From assembly GCA_003167155.1 (NCBI GenBank), contig PMTY01000172.1:36536-84160 (forward strand): 47,625 nt of DNA, given 5' to 3'. The DNA is from Candidatus Cybelea tumulisoli. GTDB lineage: Bacteria > Vulcanimicrobiota > Vulcanimicrobiia > Vulcanimicrobiales > Vulcanimicrobiaceae. The notes beneath the pieces are model-generated. The model worked only from the letters and a program-made list of their open reading frames with translations. It was not told where the DNA came from and ran no database searches. The position numbers and the translations under genes are program-made. Positions 14,265 to 23,435 of this stretch are shown one piece after another (the stretch's first letter is position 1; each line of letters starts with the position of its first letter).

Positions 14265-15320
14265 CTAAGGCGTCTCGGTTATGGCGATTCCAAATGCCTC
14301 GGACGAACTGGTCGTCGTAGGCGTAGAAGCGACCACCTTGCCGCTGGGAAACGCGTATTCGACGCCGCTGGTAACGAATTCGGAGCTGCTTGGCACGTTG
14401 TTGGCAGCCCAGACGTGCGTCGTATCCTTGCCTGAGGGATCGACCGACAACGCGGTATCGATCCCAGAGTACCTAAAGGTACCTTCTTTGGTGAGCTTCT
14501 CGCCCTTGAGCAACCATTCCGTAATACCGGGAGGGCCGTTTGCCGTTCCTTGATCGTTGACGAAAAGATAGCCGGTCTTCCCGGTGTTAACTATTACCGC
14601 CAGTCCACCCGGCGTGTAGCCCATTTGGCCCGATGGACCAAGGGACTTGAACGTGTCGCCGGCCTCAAACTCGTCAACCTCGATTCCGCCGCTCGCTTTC
14701 GATTGCCCCTCGACGTAGATGTCATTGCGCCTGTCTACGGCGATGTAGCTCAAGCTCAGGAGATTCGAGTCAGTGTAAGTTTGGGATGGCGACCGTGCGC
14801 CCGGATAAAATTCGCTGATCGTTGCCGACGGCGAGTTGGTAACCCACAGGTTGCCCCTAAAATCGCTGGCGATTCCGGTTGGATTGCCGGTCAATCCGGT
14901 CAAGGTGCCGGCTTTTGTATATCGGCCTTTCTTCCATTCCGCAACGGCCACGGTGCCGTTTGAGAACCCAGCGTAGGAGGTCTTGGAGTCGTTGTTACCT
15001 TTGAGGAAGGCGACGGCATATAGCATGGCCGCTTTGCCGGCTCCACAATCTTTGGAGACGAGCACCCACTCGTCTCCAAAGATTTTCTTGGAGCTGCTAC
15101 CGCAACCTGTATCGCATCCGTAGAGGCAGCGGCAGTCCGCACAAGACACATAAGCGTAATTATTGTAAGCATGGTCTGGTTCGGACTTCCAGCCGCGAAA
15201 CGAGGCCGGAGCGGCGAACTGAGATGATCCGGCATTGCTACAGCCGCCCAGCAGGAGCCCGGCAATCGCGATGGTCGCCGAACACTGTTTTAAATTCAAG
15301 GGCTTCACGACATACTCCAT
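14265..15320 (-). CDS. NHL-like propeller lipoprotein with N-terminal Cys cluster
   Basis: The 351-residue protein has a hydrophobic leader and lipobox LGGC (Cys27). Residues 60-73 carry five cysteines in CADCRCLYGCDTGC, with another at SKDCGAG (about 95). The cluster is probably disulfide-bonded or metal-binding in the envelope. The remaining 250 residues show propeller-like strands ('GNPTGIASDFRGNLWVTNS', 'LSYIAVDRRNDIYVEG', 'ALSVDPSGKDTTHVWAANN'). It starts 21 bases after the malic enzyme stop and is convergent with the lipoprotein at 14258. It is related in architecture to the 13281 and 35522 genes. Function unknown. Confidence 0.7.
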   Translation of the reverse strand: MEYVVKPLNLKQCSATIAIAGLLLGGCSNAGSSQFAAPASFRGWKSEPDHAYNNYAYVSCADCRCLYGCDTGCGSSSKKIFGDEWVLVSKDCGAGKAAMLYAVAFLKGNNDSKTSYAGFSNGTVAVAEWKKGRYTKAGTLTGLTGNPTGIASDFRGNLWVTNSPSATISEFYPGARSPSQTYTDSNLLSLSYIAVDRRNDIYVEGQSKASGGIEVDEFEAGDTFKSLGPSGQMGYTPGGLAVIVNTGKTGYLFVNDQGTANGPPGITEWLLKGEKLTKEGTFRYSGIDTALSVDPSGKDTTHVWAANNVPSSSEFVTSGVEYAFPSGKVVASTPTTTSSSEAFGIAITETP

Positions 15321-15341
15321 TCTCTCGAGATTCTCGCACGT

Positions 15342-16790
15342 TTATCGCGAGACGCGATCGATAGCGTCCTCGCCTTCGATTTTGCCTGGCGTGCGGCGTG
15401 CGATGCCCTCTTCTTGTGCGGCGTTCGCAACGGCTTTGGCGACTGCATCGACAACCCGAACGTCAAAGACGCTGGGGATCACGTATTCGGCGCTGCGCTC
15501 GTCCTCGCCGACGATCTCGGCGATGGCAAAGGCGGCGGCGAGTTTCATCCGTTCGGTGATGCGCGAGGCGCGAACGTCTAGAGCGCCGCGAAAGATTCCC
15601 GGGAACGCCAGCAGATTGTTCACCTGATTGGGAAAATCGGAGCGCCCGGTTGCAATAACCGCCGCGAACGGAGCCGCAACGTCGGGCATGATCTCCGGAT
15701 TGGGATTGGCCATCGCAAAAACGATGGGATCGCGTCCCATGCTCGCGATATGCTCGGGTTGGAGGATGCCCGGGGCGGAGACCCCGATAAAGACGTCCAC
15801 GCCGGCCAAGACCTCGTGCAGTGACCCGCGGCGGTTCTCCAGATTGCAATGCTCGGCCAGCCAACGCCAATGCGGGTTCTCATAGCGGTCGGTGCGATTG
15901 AGTGCGCCACCGCGGTCGACCGGAATGACGTCGCGCACTCCTGCGCCCAGCAGCATCTTGATCGTCGCGGTACCCGCGGCGCCGCTTCCCGAAACGACGA
16001 CCTGTAGATCCTCCAGCGGCTTGCCGACGACGCGCGCGGCGTTGATGAGCGCCGCGAGAATCACGACCGCAGTACCATGCTGGTCGTCGTGCATTACCGG
16101 AATGTCGAGCGCTGCGATCAAGCGATCTTCGATCTCAAAACAGCGGGGAGCGCTGATGTCTTCGAGATTGACTCCCCCGAACACCGGCGCGATGCGCACG
16201 ACCGTTTCGACGATCTCGTCGACGTTCTTGGTGTCGAGGCAGATCGGGAACGCGTCGATGTCGGCGAACTGCTTAAAGAGCATCGCCTTACCCTCCATCA
16301 CCGGAAGCGCGCCGAGCGGCCCGATGTCGCCCAAGCCAAGCACGGCCGTCCCGTCGGTAACGATCGCCACCGTGTTGCGCTTGATCGTGAGTTGGAAGGC
16401 TTTGCCGGGGTCGGCGGCGATCGCCATCGAGACGCGGGCCACGCCGGGCGTATAGACCGTCGAAAGATCCTGACGCGTCTTGATCGCGATCTTCGGCTCG
16501 ATGCGAATCTTGCCGCCGATATGCGCGAGAAAGGTCGAGTCGGCCGAGAAGATGATTCGAGCGCCGTCGATGCCTTCGACCGCCTTGCGCACATCGTCGG
16601 CAACGGCGTCGGAGGCGACGCTAATCGTGACGTCGCGAACGACGCGCGTTCGCGCGACGGTGTGCATATCGACGGCGCCGATCGCTCCACCGGCATCCCC
16701 GATCGCATTGGCGAGCACGCCGAACGCGCCGGGCTCGTTGGGTGTCTCGATTCGCAGGACGAGGGTTAGGCTGATTGCGGGTTGCGTCAT
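15342..16790 (-). CDS. NAD(P)-dependent malic enzyme with N-terminal ACT domain
   Basis: The 482-residue enzyme should convert malate to pyruvate and CO2. An ACT-like regulatory domain occupies about residues 8-85 ('LVLRIETPNEPGAFGVLANAI'). The malic domain follows, with 'TVYTPGVARVSMAIA', 'LGLGDIGPLGALPVMEGKA' and 'LEDISAPRCFEIE'; then the NAD-binding domain with 'DDQHGTAVVILAAL' and 'VVVSGSGAAGTATIKMLL'. It begins one base after the TldE stop, so it is cotranscribed with the peptide-turnover genes. The ACT domain implies allosteric control by a small molecule, probably an amino acid. Confidence 0.93.
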   Translation of the reverse strand: MTQPAISLTLVLRIETPNEPGAFGVLANAIGDAGGAIGAVDMHTVARTRVVRDVTISVASDAVADDVRKAVEGIDGARIIFSADSTFLAHIGGKIRIEPKIAIKTRQDLSTVYTPGVARVSMAIAADPGKAFQLTIKRNTVAIVTDGTAVLGLGDIGPLGALPVMEGKAMLFKQFADIDAFPICLDTKNVDEIVETVVRIAPVFGGVNLEDISAPRCFEIEDRLIAALDIPVMHDDQHGTAVVILAALINAARVVGKPLEDLQVVVSGSGAAGTATIKMLLGAGVRDVIPVDRGGALNRTDRYENPHWRWLAEHCNLENRRGSLHEVLAGVDVFIGVSAPGILQPEHIASMGRDPIVFAMANPNPEIMPDVAAPFAAVIATGRSDFPNQVNNLLAFPGIFRGALDVRASRITERMKLAAAFAIAEIVGEDERSAEYVIPSVFDVRVVDAVAKAVANAAQEEGIARRTPGKIEGEDAIDRVSR

Positions 16791-16791
16791 G

Positions 16792-18123
16792 TTAGTTACC
16801 GCTGACCATCAGCTCGGAGACGCGAAACGACGGCGAAACGACCCCCGCATCGAACTGCAGATCGTTCGCGATGCCATCGATGTTCGCAAGCATGTCCACA
16901 TACTGTCCCGCGACGGTAAACTCATCGATGGGATAAGCGACTTCGCCGTTCTCGATGAAGAAGCCGCGGGCGCCGCGGCTATACGTCCCCGAGGCATGTT
17001 CGGTCGCGAAGCCGATCGTATCGAGCACCAGGACGCCAAGCGGCGTCGAGGCGATCAGTTCGGCAAGCGACATCGCGCCCGGCTCGAGGTAAAAATTGTT
17101 CGGCCCGATTCCGCCGCCGGTCGAGTTCCCGGTGCTGACGGCACCGAGTTTGCGCGCATAGTACGTGTCGTAAAGAAACGTTCGCAGCGTTCCACGCTCA
17201 AAGACTGCAGTACGCTGCGTCGGAACCCCTTCACCGTCGAACGGCGAGCTTCCGAGTTTGCCGACCAGCCGTCCGTCATCCACGATCGTCACCAGCTCGC
17301 TGCCGATGCGTCTGCCGGTCCGCTCCGTCAGCCACGAGTTATCGACCGCCACGTTGGCGGCCGAGATCGCCGAGAAGACGTCGTCGAGAAACGTGGCGGC
17401 CACGTCGCGCTCGAAAATCACCGGCACGCGCATCGTCGGCGGCTTTCGCGCGCCAAATAGATCGACTGCCCGGCGGACGGCCGTCGTCGCCACGGCTGCC
17501 GGCGCCTCCAAGTCGCCGAGATAGCGTCCGGCGGTTCCATAGTGTGCGATTCGTTTGACGCCGCCGTCGATGGCGACGGGGCCGGTCGAGCGCCCCGCGC
17601 GCGTCCACTTATAGACGGCCGAAAACCCCGACGTATTCGCGATCGCCGAGACGGCGATGGCGTCGGTGTAGTTGGAGCCGCTGGAGTTGACGACGCGCGC
17701 GTCGGCTTCGCGGATCAACCGTTCGAGTTTGATCGCGTCGTCGAGCTTGTCGGCGCCGTCCCGGTCGGCGATGCGGGAATCGAAGAGGGCCAGATCGACG
17801 TCGTCGGTCGCGACCACGTCGGGAAGCCCCGCAAACTCGTCCACCGCGACTTGGTCTGCCTGTGCGACCGCGCGACGAATCGCTTCGTCCATTCCCTCGA
17901 GCGAAAAATCGGAAGTTGTCAGCGTTGCCTTTCGCCCGCCCCGGAAGACGCGCATGAAGAGGCCTTTGCCGGTAGAGGCTTCGAGCTTGGAAATCGCATT
18001 GTCTCGCGCTTCGGCATGGAACCGCCGAGCGATCGAGACGGAAGCCTCGGCGCTTTCGGCGCCCGCGGCGCTTGCGAGCTTGAGCGCCGCGGAGGCTAAC
18101 TCGATCGCGCTGGCGTCATTCAT
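16792..18123 (-). CDS. tldE: TldE/PmbA-type metalloprotease subunit
   Basis: The 443-residue cytoplasmic protein is the non-catalytic partner (PmbA/TldE) of the TldD-TldE protease, which in other bacteria matures microcin B17 and CcdA and unfolds small peptides. Family marks include 'SVSIARRFHAEARDNAISKLEAS', 'GKGLFMRVFRGGRKATLTTS' and 'DDGRLVGKLGSSPFDGEGVPTQ', with no HExxxH. It overlaps the end of tldD by 8 bases and is followed by the malic enzyme after one base. The order tldD-tldE is common. Its substrate here is unknown; no obvious peptide precursor is nearby. Confidence 0.9.
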   Translation of the reverse strand: MNDASAIELASAALKLASAAGAESAEASVSIARRFHAEARDNAISKLEASTGKGLFMRVFRGGRKATLTTSDFSLEGMDEAIRRAVAQADQVAVDEFAGLPDVVATDDVDLALFDSRIADRDGADKLDDAIKLERLIREADARVVNSSGSNYTDAIAVSAIANTSGFSAVYKWTRAGRSTGPVAIDGGVKRIAHYGTAGRYLGDLEAPAAVATTAVRRAVDLFGARKPPTMRVPVIFERDVAATFLDDVFSAISAANVAVDNSWLTERTGRRIGSELVTIVDDGRLVGKLGSSPFDGEGVPTQRTAVFERGTLRTFLYDTYYARKLGAVSTGNSTGGGIGPNNFYLEPGAMSLAELIASTPLGVLVLDTIGFATEHASGTYSRGARGFFIENGEVAYPIDEFTVAGQYVDMLANIDGIANDLQFDAGVVSPSFRVSELMVSGN

Positions 18124-19513
18124 GTTGCGTTCCGCCGACGGTAATGGACGAAATCTTCACCGTCGGCATGCCGACGCCGACGGGCACGCTCTGGCCACCC
18201 TTCCCGCAGGTGTAATGGCCGCGCGCCAGGCGACTGTCGTTCCCGACCGCCACGACCTTCCTCATCGCATCCGGGCCGTTTCCGACGATCGTCGCGTTTC
18301 GAACCGGCGCCGTGATCTTTCCATTCTCAACCAGATAGCCTTCGCCAACCATGAAAACGAAATCTCCCTTGGCGATCTCCACTTGGCCGCCCGCGAAGGA
18401 CTTCGCATAGATTCCGCGCTTGGTCGAAGCCAAGATCTCCTCAACGGTAGAGTCGCCGTTGGGCATGTACGTGTTGCACATGCGCGGCTGGGGAGCGTAC
18501 CGGAAGGATTGTCGCCGCCCGCTGCCCGTCGAATGGGTGCCCATCAAGCGCGCGTTGAGCGTATCTTGCATGTATCCGCGAAGCACGCCGTTTTCGACCA
18601 ACACCTTATGCTGCCCCGGCACGCCCTCGTCGTCGACGTTGATGCTGCCCCGCTCCTCGTGCAAGTTTCCGTCATCGTAGATCGTCACCAGTTCGCTGGC
18701 CACGCCTTCGCCGACCCTTCCGCTGTAGAGTGAGGTGCCACGCCGGTTGAAATCGCTCTCGAGGCCGTGGCCGACGGCCTCGTGGAGCAGCACGCCGCCG
18801 CCCCCGGCTCCGACGATCATCTCCATCTCGCCCGCCGGGGCCGGCGCCGCGGAAAGGTTGACCGTCGCGATCCGGGCGGCGTCTTCGGCAAGCATCTCGG
18901 GCGTTTGCCGATCGAAATAGGCGATGGACGTGCGACCGCCATCACCGACATATCCGGAGCTGCGCTCGCTCTTGTCGGTCGCCACGGTTTGGATGCCGAG
19001 CGTAACGAGGGGACGGCAATCCCGAACGATCCGCCCTTCACTCGTCGCAATCCATACTTCTTGTATCTCGTCGACGACCTGCGCATTCACCGCGACGATG
19101 CGAGGATCGTAACGGCGCGCGGCGACATCCGCGCGTTCCAGCAGAGCGGCATAGCGGGCGCCGTCGATTGCCGTCAGGAGATCACAATCGTAGAGCTTCG
19201 GCACGTTCTCGAGGCGAAGCTGCGCGGCACCGACCTTTCCCGAGGGCGCCGTCCGGGCAATCAAGGAAGCCGAGTCGGCGGCCTCCATCAGCGCATCGGT
19301 GCTTAGATCGTCGGAGCTCGCGAAGCCGGCCGATTCGCCAACGACCACGCGCACGCCGACGCCGAGCGTCACGCCGTAGCTGGCGTCGTGGATTCGGCCG
19401 TCTTGCAGCCGGTAGCTCACCGTTCTGCGCCGCTCGCAGAAAACGTCGGCGTATTCGCCGCCGCGCTGTAACGCGCGATCGAGCAATCGTGAGAGCAGAG
19501 ACTCGTCGAACAC
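18116..19513 (-). CDS. tldD: TldD metalloprotease subunit
   Basis: This is the catalytic subunit of TldD-TldE, with the zinc motif 'HEAVGHGLESDFN' (HExxxH) and flanking 'GGGGVLLHE', 'VNVDDEGVPGQ'-like and 'ARGHYTCGKGGQSVPVG' blocks. The frame is open far upstream, but the family N-terminus 'VFDESLLSRLLDRALQRGG' begins at GTG 19513, just after AAGAAGGG and 17 bases after the stop of the upstream carboxypeptidase gene. This gives 465 residues, the usual length (E. coli TldD 481). It overlaps tldE by 8 bases. Confidence 0.92.
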   Translation of the reverse strand: MFDESLLSRLLDRALQRGGEYADVFCERRRTVSYRLQDGRIHDASYGVTLGVGVRVVVGESAGFASSDDLSTDALMEAADSASLIARTAPSGKVGAAQLRLENVPKLYDCDLLTAIDGARYAALLERADVAARRYDPRIVAVNAQVVDEIQEVWIATSEGRIVRDCRPLVTLGIQTVATDKSERSSGYVGDGGRTSIAYFDRQTPEMLAEDAARIATVNLSAAPAPAGEMEMIVGAGGGGVLLHEAVGHGLESDFNRRGTSLYSGRVGEGVASELVTIYDDGNLHEERGSINVDDEGVPGQHKVLVENGVLRGYMQDTLNARLMGTHSTGSGRRQSFRYAPQPRMCNTYMPNGDSTVEEILASTKRGIYAKSFAGGQVEIAKGDFVFMVGEGYLVENGKITAPVRNATIVGNGPDAMRKVVAVGNDSRLARGHYTCGKGGQSVPVGVGMPTVKISSITVGGTQHE

Positions 19514-19530
19514 TTTTGTGCGAACCCTTC

Positions 19531-20895
19531 TTAATACTCGACCAAACGGTCGACGGCGCGTACGATTGAGGCATCGGGATCGGCGGAAGATCCGTCGATC
19601 AGAAACGCGAATGCAACGCGGCCGTGGTGCAGGGTCGAGGCATAGCCGGCGAGCGACGAGACATTCGAAAGGTGCCCGCTCTTGGCGCGAACCCGGCCAA
19701 GCGCGGTCGTGAAATCGTAATCGGCGAGCGTTCCGTCGCGCCCGCCGCGCGGGAGTAAACCATAGAGCAACGGCTCTTCGGCAACCAGAAGACGCGTTAC
19801 CGTTATCGCCGCGACGCGATTGTTGTGCGAAAGGCCGCTGCCGTCCAAGAGCCTCAAGCCCGGCGACGGAACGCCGAGCCGCGTCAGAAAGAGACGTTCG
19901 GCGCCAACGCCGGCATCGTCGCTGGACTCGCCGGTCACTTCCTCGCCAACGGTTCGCAAGAGCTGCTCGGCATAGTGGTTGTCCGAGACGAAGAGCATGT
20001 GCGTTTCGAGAACGCTCAGGGGAGCGGATTTGTGGTTCCACAGGACCAGCGTCCCCAGCGGCGCGGCGCCGAGGCTGGGCGATGTCGAAACCAGGATTCC
20101 GCGCGCGCGAAGCATCGTCGCAGTCTGCCCCGCCACGTAGCGTTGGACGTCTTGCATCGGCGTCCAGACCGGTTGCCCGTCGTCGTCGGACTCGACGGTA
20201 TCACCGTCCAGAGATATCCCGCTCGTCGGCGGAGCATAATCTTCACCGGCATCGTCGGCGTCCCAGTGCGGATTGTACGCGGGCCCACTCATCGCGGTCG
20301 CATCGATCACGACGCTGCCGTCGATCCGGCGCAATCCCGAACGCAAGAGCACGGCGATGCCGTTGCGAACGTCCGACGACTGCAGCGACGGATCGCCCGA
20401 TCCGGCCAGCCAAAGATTTCCCTCGAGCACGCCGTCGCCGGCCGGCTCTCGAGAGGCGAAAATTGTATGATAGCGGTAGTTCGGACCCAGCGCATCGAGC
20501 GCGCTCGCCGCAACGATCAGCTTTTGAACCGATGCCGGGGCCACGGCGTCGCCCGAGCGATCGCCGTAAATTGTTTGGCCGCCGGGGCCGGCGACGGCCA
20601 AACTCCAGCTTTCGGCGCCGTCGAGCGCCGGCGCAAAGGCGCCTCGTAAAGCCGCGGCGAGCGCGAGCCGTTGCGAGTTGGTCCAGGGCGGTGCCTGGGT
20701 CGATAGCGGCGCGCGCGTCGTCGGAGACTTCGCCGAAACGCCGTGGCCGAGTGCGCCGCCTCGTCCGTCGTTCCAAAGCCAAGCCCCCAGCGTCGCCAGC
20801 GTGACGATAAGCGCGAAAGCGAAGACCCGGCGCTTATGCACGCGCGAGCGCTTCGATCTTCTCCTGTAGCCTACGCTGGTCTTCACGTAACTCAT
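19531..20895 (-). CDS. dacB: D-alanyl-D-alanine carboxypeptidase/endopeptidase (PBP4, DacB family)
   Basis: This peptidoglycan hydrolase should remove terminal D-Ala and cut 4-3 crosslinks in the periplasm. Active-site motifs are SxxK (APASVQKLI), SxN (VSDNHYAEQLLR) and KSG (RAKSGHLSNVSSLAGY). A basic segment followed by one hydrophobic helix (RRVFAFALIVTLATLGAW) forms the signal or anchor. The start is unclear. ATG 20895 has GAGG 6 bases upstream but overlaps the aminopeptidase by 62 bases; GTG 20841 overlaps it by only 8. I list the former because of its ribosome site. Length (about 436-454 residues) fits the family. Confidence 0.9.
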   Translation of the reverse strand: MSYVKTSVGYRRRSKRSRVHKRRVFAFALIVTLATLGAWLWNDGRGGALGHGVSAKSPTTRAPLSTQAPPWTNSQRLALAAALRGAFAPALDGAESWSLAVAGPGGQTIYGDRSGDAVAPASVQKLIVAASALDALGPNYRYHTIFASREPAGDGVLEGNLWLAGSGDPSLQSSDVRNGIAVLLRSGLRRIDGSVVIDATAMSGPAYNPHWDADDAGEDYAPPTSGISLDGDTVESDDDGQPVWTPMQDVQRYVAGQTATMLRARGILVSTSPSLGAAPLGTLVLWNHKSAPLSVLETHMLFVSDNHYAEQLLRTVGEEVTGESSDDAGVGAERLFLTRLGVPSPGLRLLDGSGLSHNNRVAAITVTRLLVAEEPLLYGLLPRGGRDGTLADYDFTTALGRVRAKSGHLSNVSSLAGYASTLHHGRVAFAFLIDGSSADPDASIVRAVDRLVEY

Positions 20896-23380
20896 CAATG
20901 TCCTCGCGCATGCCTTTGACCTGCGCCGGTACCTTCGCCGCCGCACGAATTCGGATTGCGGCCTCCATCGCGTCGCGGCGCATGCGTCCGTCGACCGCCT
21001 GTTGAGCGACACGGTCGAGTCCCGGCAAAAGGCGCACATCCGAGAGCGCTTCGGCGGCAACGATCGCGTCGAGCGCTACCATGAAACTGGAATCGCCGAA
21101 TCGCTCTTCGAGTTCGTCGACGACGTGCGTGCGCTCCTCTTCGACCAGCGCGCCGATTCGTCCCAACGCCATCGCTGCCGCGCGGCGCAGGCCTTCGCTG
21201 CGCTCGGGACGCAATGCGTCGACGATTGGCGCCATCGCTCGCGCGTCGGCCAACTCGGCTAGTCCGATGACTGCGCCGGCTTCCACCGTTCCATTCCACG
21301 TCGTCCGCTTGACGGCCGCCAAAAGAATGTCGAAGGCTCGCGGATCCCGCGTCTTCCCCAACGCGGCCAGCGCGGCCGCGCGCACGAAATAGGAGGCGTG
21401 ATTTGCAGCGGTCTCGATGAGCGCGGTCGCGGCGTCGGCCTCGCGGAAACCACCCAACGCTCCGGCTGCGGCGCGGACGACTTTCGGATGCCGGTGCGAG
21501 AGCGCCGAAATAAGAACCGCGCGGGCCCAGGGCGCGCGCGTTGCGCCGATAGCATAGGCCGTTTCTGCAAGGACGCCCCAAAAAGGCTCCTGCGCGAATG
21601 CCGTCGCGATGGCCTCACGGGCAACGCGGCCTCCATCTCTGGCGAGTTCGCGCGCGGCTCGGATACGGGCAACGACGTCAGGATCGGCTCGCAGCGCCCC
21701 CGCCGCCAGATCTTCGCCCAAATGGTAGCGCACGTCGGCCAAGAGAAACGAGCCCGGATCGAACCGGAGGAGTTTGGGTTCGAAGTCGAGCGGCACGGTA
21801 ATCGTCTCGTGCCGCCGCTCGATGCTGGCGCGCACGCGACGCTCGCCGGGCACCGGGTCGTGCGCCGGTTGCAGCGGCAGTGCCGCCGCGTCGGGCGAAA
21901 AGCCGATCTCGACATCGAAGAAATAGGCGGGATTGTCGGCATCGACGGTTTGGTTCTGATCGATCGTCAGCGTCGCGACGCGGCGCACGGCGTCCCACAC
22001 GACGGCAACTTGGAGCTTTGGATGGCCTTCGCGATAAACCCACTGCTGGAAGAATCGCCGCATGTTCCGCCCGGTTTCGGCTTCGATCGCGCGAATCAAA
22101 TCGATCGTCTCGACCGAGCGCTGTGCGTTATCCTCGACATACCGCCCGATCGAGCGCCAGAAGCGGTCCTCGCCCAACTCGCCGCGCAACATATGTAAGA
22201 CGGTGGCGCCTTTTTGATAAAGGTGGCGATCGAAAATCTCGATCGGGTCGCGATAGACGTTGCAGACGATTGGGCGCCGATAACGGTGCGCGTCCTCTCG
22301 AAGGTACGCCGTCAAGCACCCGAAGATATCGTAGAGGTACTCGTCCGCACCGAGATCGGCTTCGCGCCAGACGGCCTCCATATACGTCGCGAAGCCCTCG
22401 TTGAGCCAGGCGTGCGCCCAATCGCGGCAGGTCAAGAGGTCGCCGAACCACTGATGCGCGAGCTCGTGAGAGACTAATGGGTCGCTCGAAAAATCGAGAT
22501 GCGCGACCTCATCGTGAAGGGTTCGATCGGTCTGCGTCGTCGCCGAAGTATTTTCCATGCCGCCGAAAATGAAGTCGGAGACGGCGATCTGCGAGTAGCG
22601 AGCATACGGATAGGGCACGCCGATCCGCTCTTCGAAACGTTCGATCATCTGCGGCGTCTTGCCGAAGGCTCGTTCCCCGTCGTCTTCGCGGCCGGGGAGC
22701 ACGTAATAAAAGACCGGGACGCCGTTACGCCCCGCCTTGCCTTGCGCGACCTCGACGAACGGGCCGGCGACCATCGTCATCAGGTACGTGCTGTGCGGCA
22801 CGTCCTGCCGGTAGCAAAAGGTGGTGCGCTCGCCCTCGTCTCTGCGCTCCACAAGCTCGCCGTTGCCGAGCGCGAACATGCCCTTGGGGACGACGATCGT
22901 CGTCGTCGTGCGCTGCTTCTCGGTCGGATAGTCGAAGCACGGAAACCAATAACGCGCGTATTGGTCTTGGCTCTGCGTCCAGACGTGGGTAATCTTCTCG
23001 GGATGCGCCGTCGTCGGCTTGATAAAAAACAGCCCGGCTCGGGGCTTGGAGGCGCGATACTCGATCGCTATCGCGGCGCGCTCGCCCGGCGCAATCGGCG
23101 CGGGCAAATCGATGTCGAGCTTCCCGTCATGCGCCGCAAACTTTGCGGCCGGCTCGACCCGAAGGATTTCGAGATCGACGGCGTCGAGCGTCAGGCGCGA
23201 AACTGGTTCGTCGAGCGCCCGAACCGTCAGCGTGCAGATGCCGTCGAGCGACTCGTTTTCGAAGTCCGGCGTAAGGTGCAGATCGATATGCTCGACTGCA
23301 ACGATCTTATCGGGTCCGAAGTGCGGACGCGCGCCGGGCAAGGCAAATGCCTGATGTTCTTCTCTGTCGTCGCGAAGCAT
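20834..23380 (-). CDS. M1 family aminopeptidase with C-terminal HEAT-like repeats
   Basis: The 848-residue zinc aminopeptidase shows the exopeptidase motif GGMEN, the zinc site HELAHQWFGDL and the second ligand in 'LNEGFATYMEAVW'. The N-terminal beta domain begins 'GPDKIVAVEHIDLHL'. After about residue 550 come Ala-rich helical HEAT-type repeats ('HPKVVRAAAGALGGF', 'YFVRAAALAALGKTRD', 'GLRRAAAMALGRIG'), then a coiled coil at the end (MREDIDELREDQRRLQEKI). ATG 23380 is chosen because upstream starts would run into the SDR gene, whose stop is 56 bases away. It lies in a peptide- and wall-turnover operon with dacB, tldD and tldE. Confidence 0.93.
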   Translation of the reverse strand: MLRDDREEHQAFALPGARPHFGPDKIVAVEHIDLHLTPDFENESLDGICTLTVRALDEPVSRLTLDAVDLEILRVEPAAKFAAHDGKLDIDLPAPIAPGERAAIAIEYRASKPRAGLFFIKPTTAHPEKITHVWTQSQDQYARYWFPCFDYPTEKQRTTTTIVVPKGMFALGNGELVERRDEGERTTFCYRQDVPHSTYLMTMVAGPFVEVAQGKAGRNGVPVFYYVLPGREDDGERAFGKTPQMIERFEERIGVPYPYARYSQIAVSDFIFGGMENTSATTQTDRTLHDEVAHLDFSSDPLVSHELAHQWFGDLLTCRDWAHAWLNEGFATYMEAVWREADLGADEYLYDIFGCLTAYLREDAHRYRRPIVCNVYRDPIEIFDRHLYQKGATVLHMLRGELGEDRFWRSIGRYVEDNAQRSVETIDLIRAIEAETGRNMRRFFQQWVYREGHPKLQVAVVWDAVRRVATLTIDQNQTVDADNPAYFFDVEIGFSPDAAALPLQPAHDPVPGERRVRASIERRHETITVPLDFEPKLLRFDPGSFLLADVRYHLGEDLAAGALRADPDVVARIRAARELARDGGRVAREAIATAFAQEPFWGVLAETAYAIGATRAPWARAVLISALSHRHPKVVRAAAGALGGFREADAATALIETAANHASYFVRAAALAALGKTRDPRAFDILLAAVKRTTWNGTVEAGAVIGLAELADARAMAPIVDALRPERSEGLRRAAAMALGRIGALVEEERTHVVDELEERFGDSSFMVALDAIVAAEALSDVRLLPGLDRVAQQAVDGRMRRDAMEAAIRIRAAAKVPAQVKGMREDIDELREDQRRLQEKIEALARA

Positions 23381-23435
23381 CCAGGCCGGGCTTACGAGCC
23401 GAGCATAGCTTTGTCCTGTGCTCGGCAGGCTCCGG

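Noticed and set aside
19514-20041. Extended N-terminus for TldD
   Set aside because: The frame is open upstream but the extension is the out-of-frame reading of dacB; the family start is at GTG 19513.
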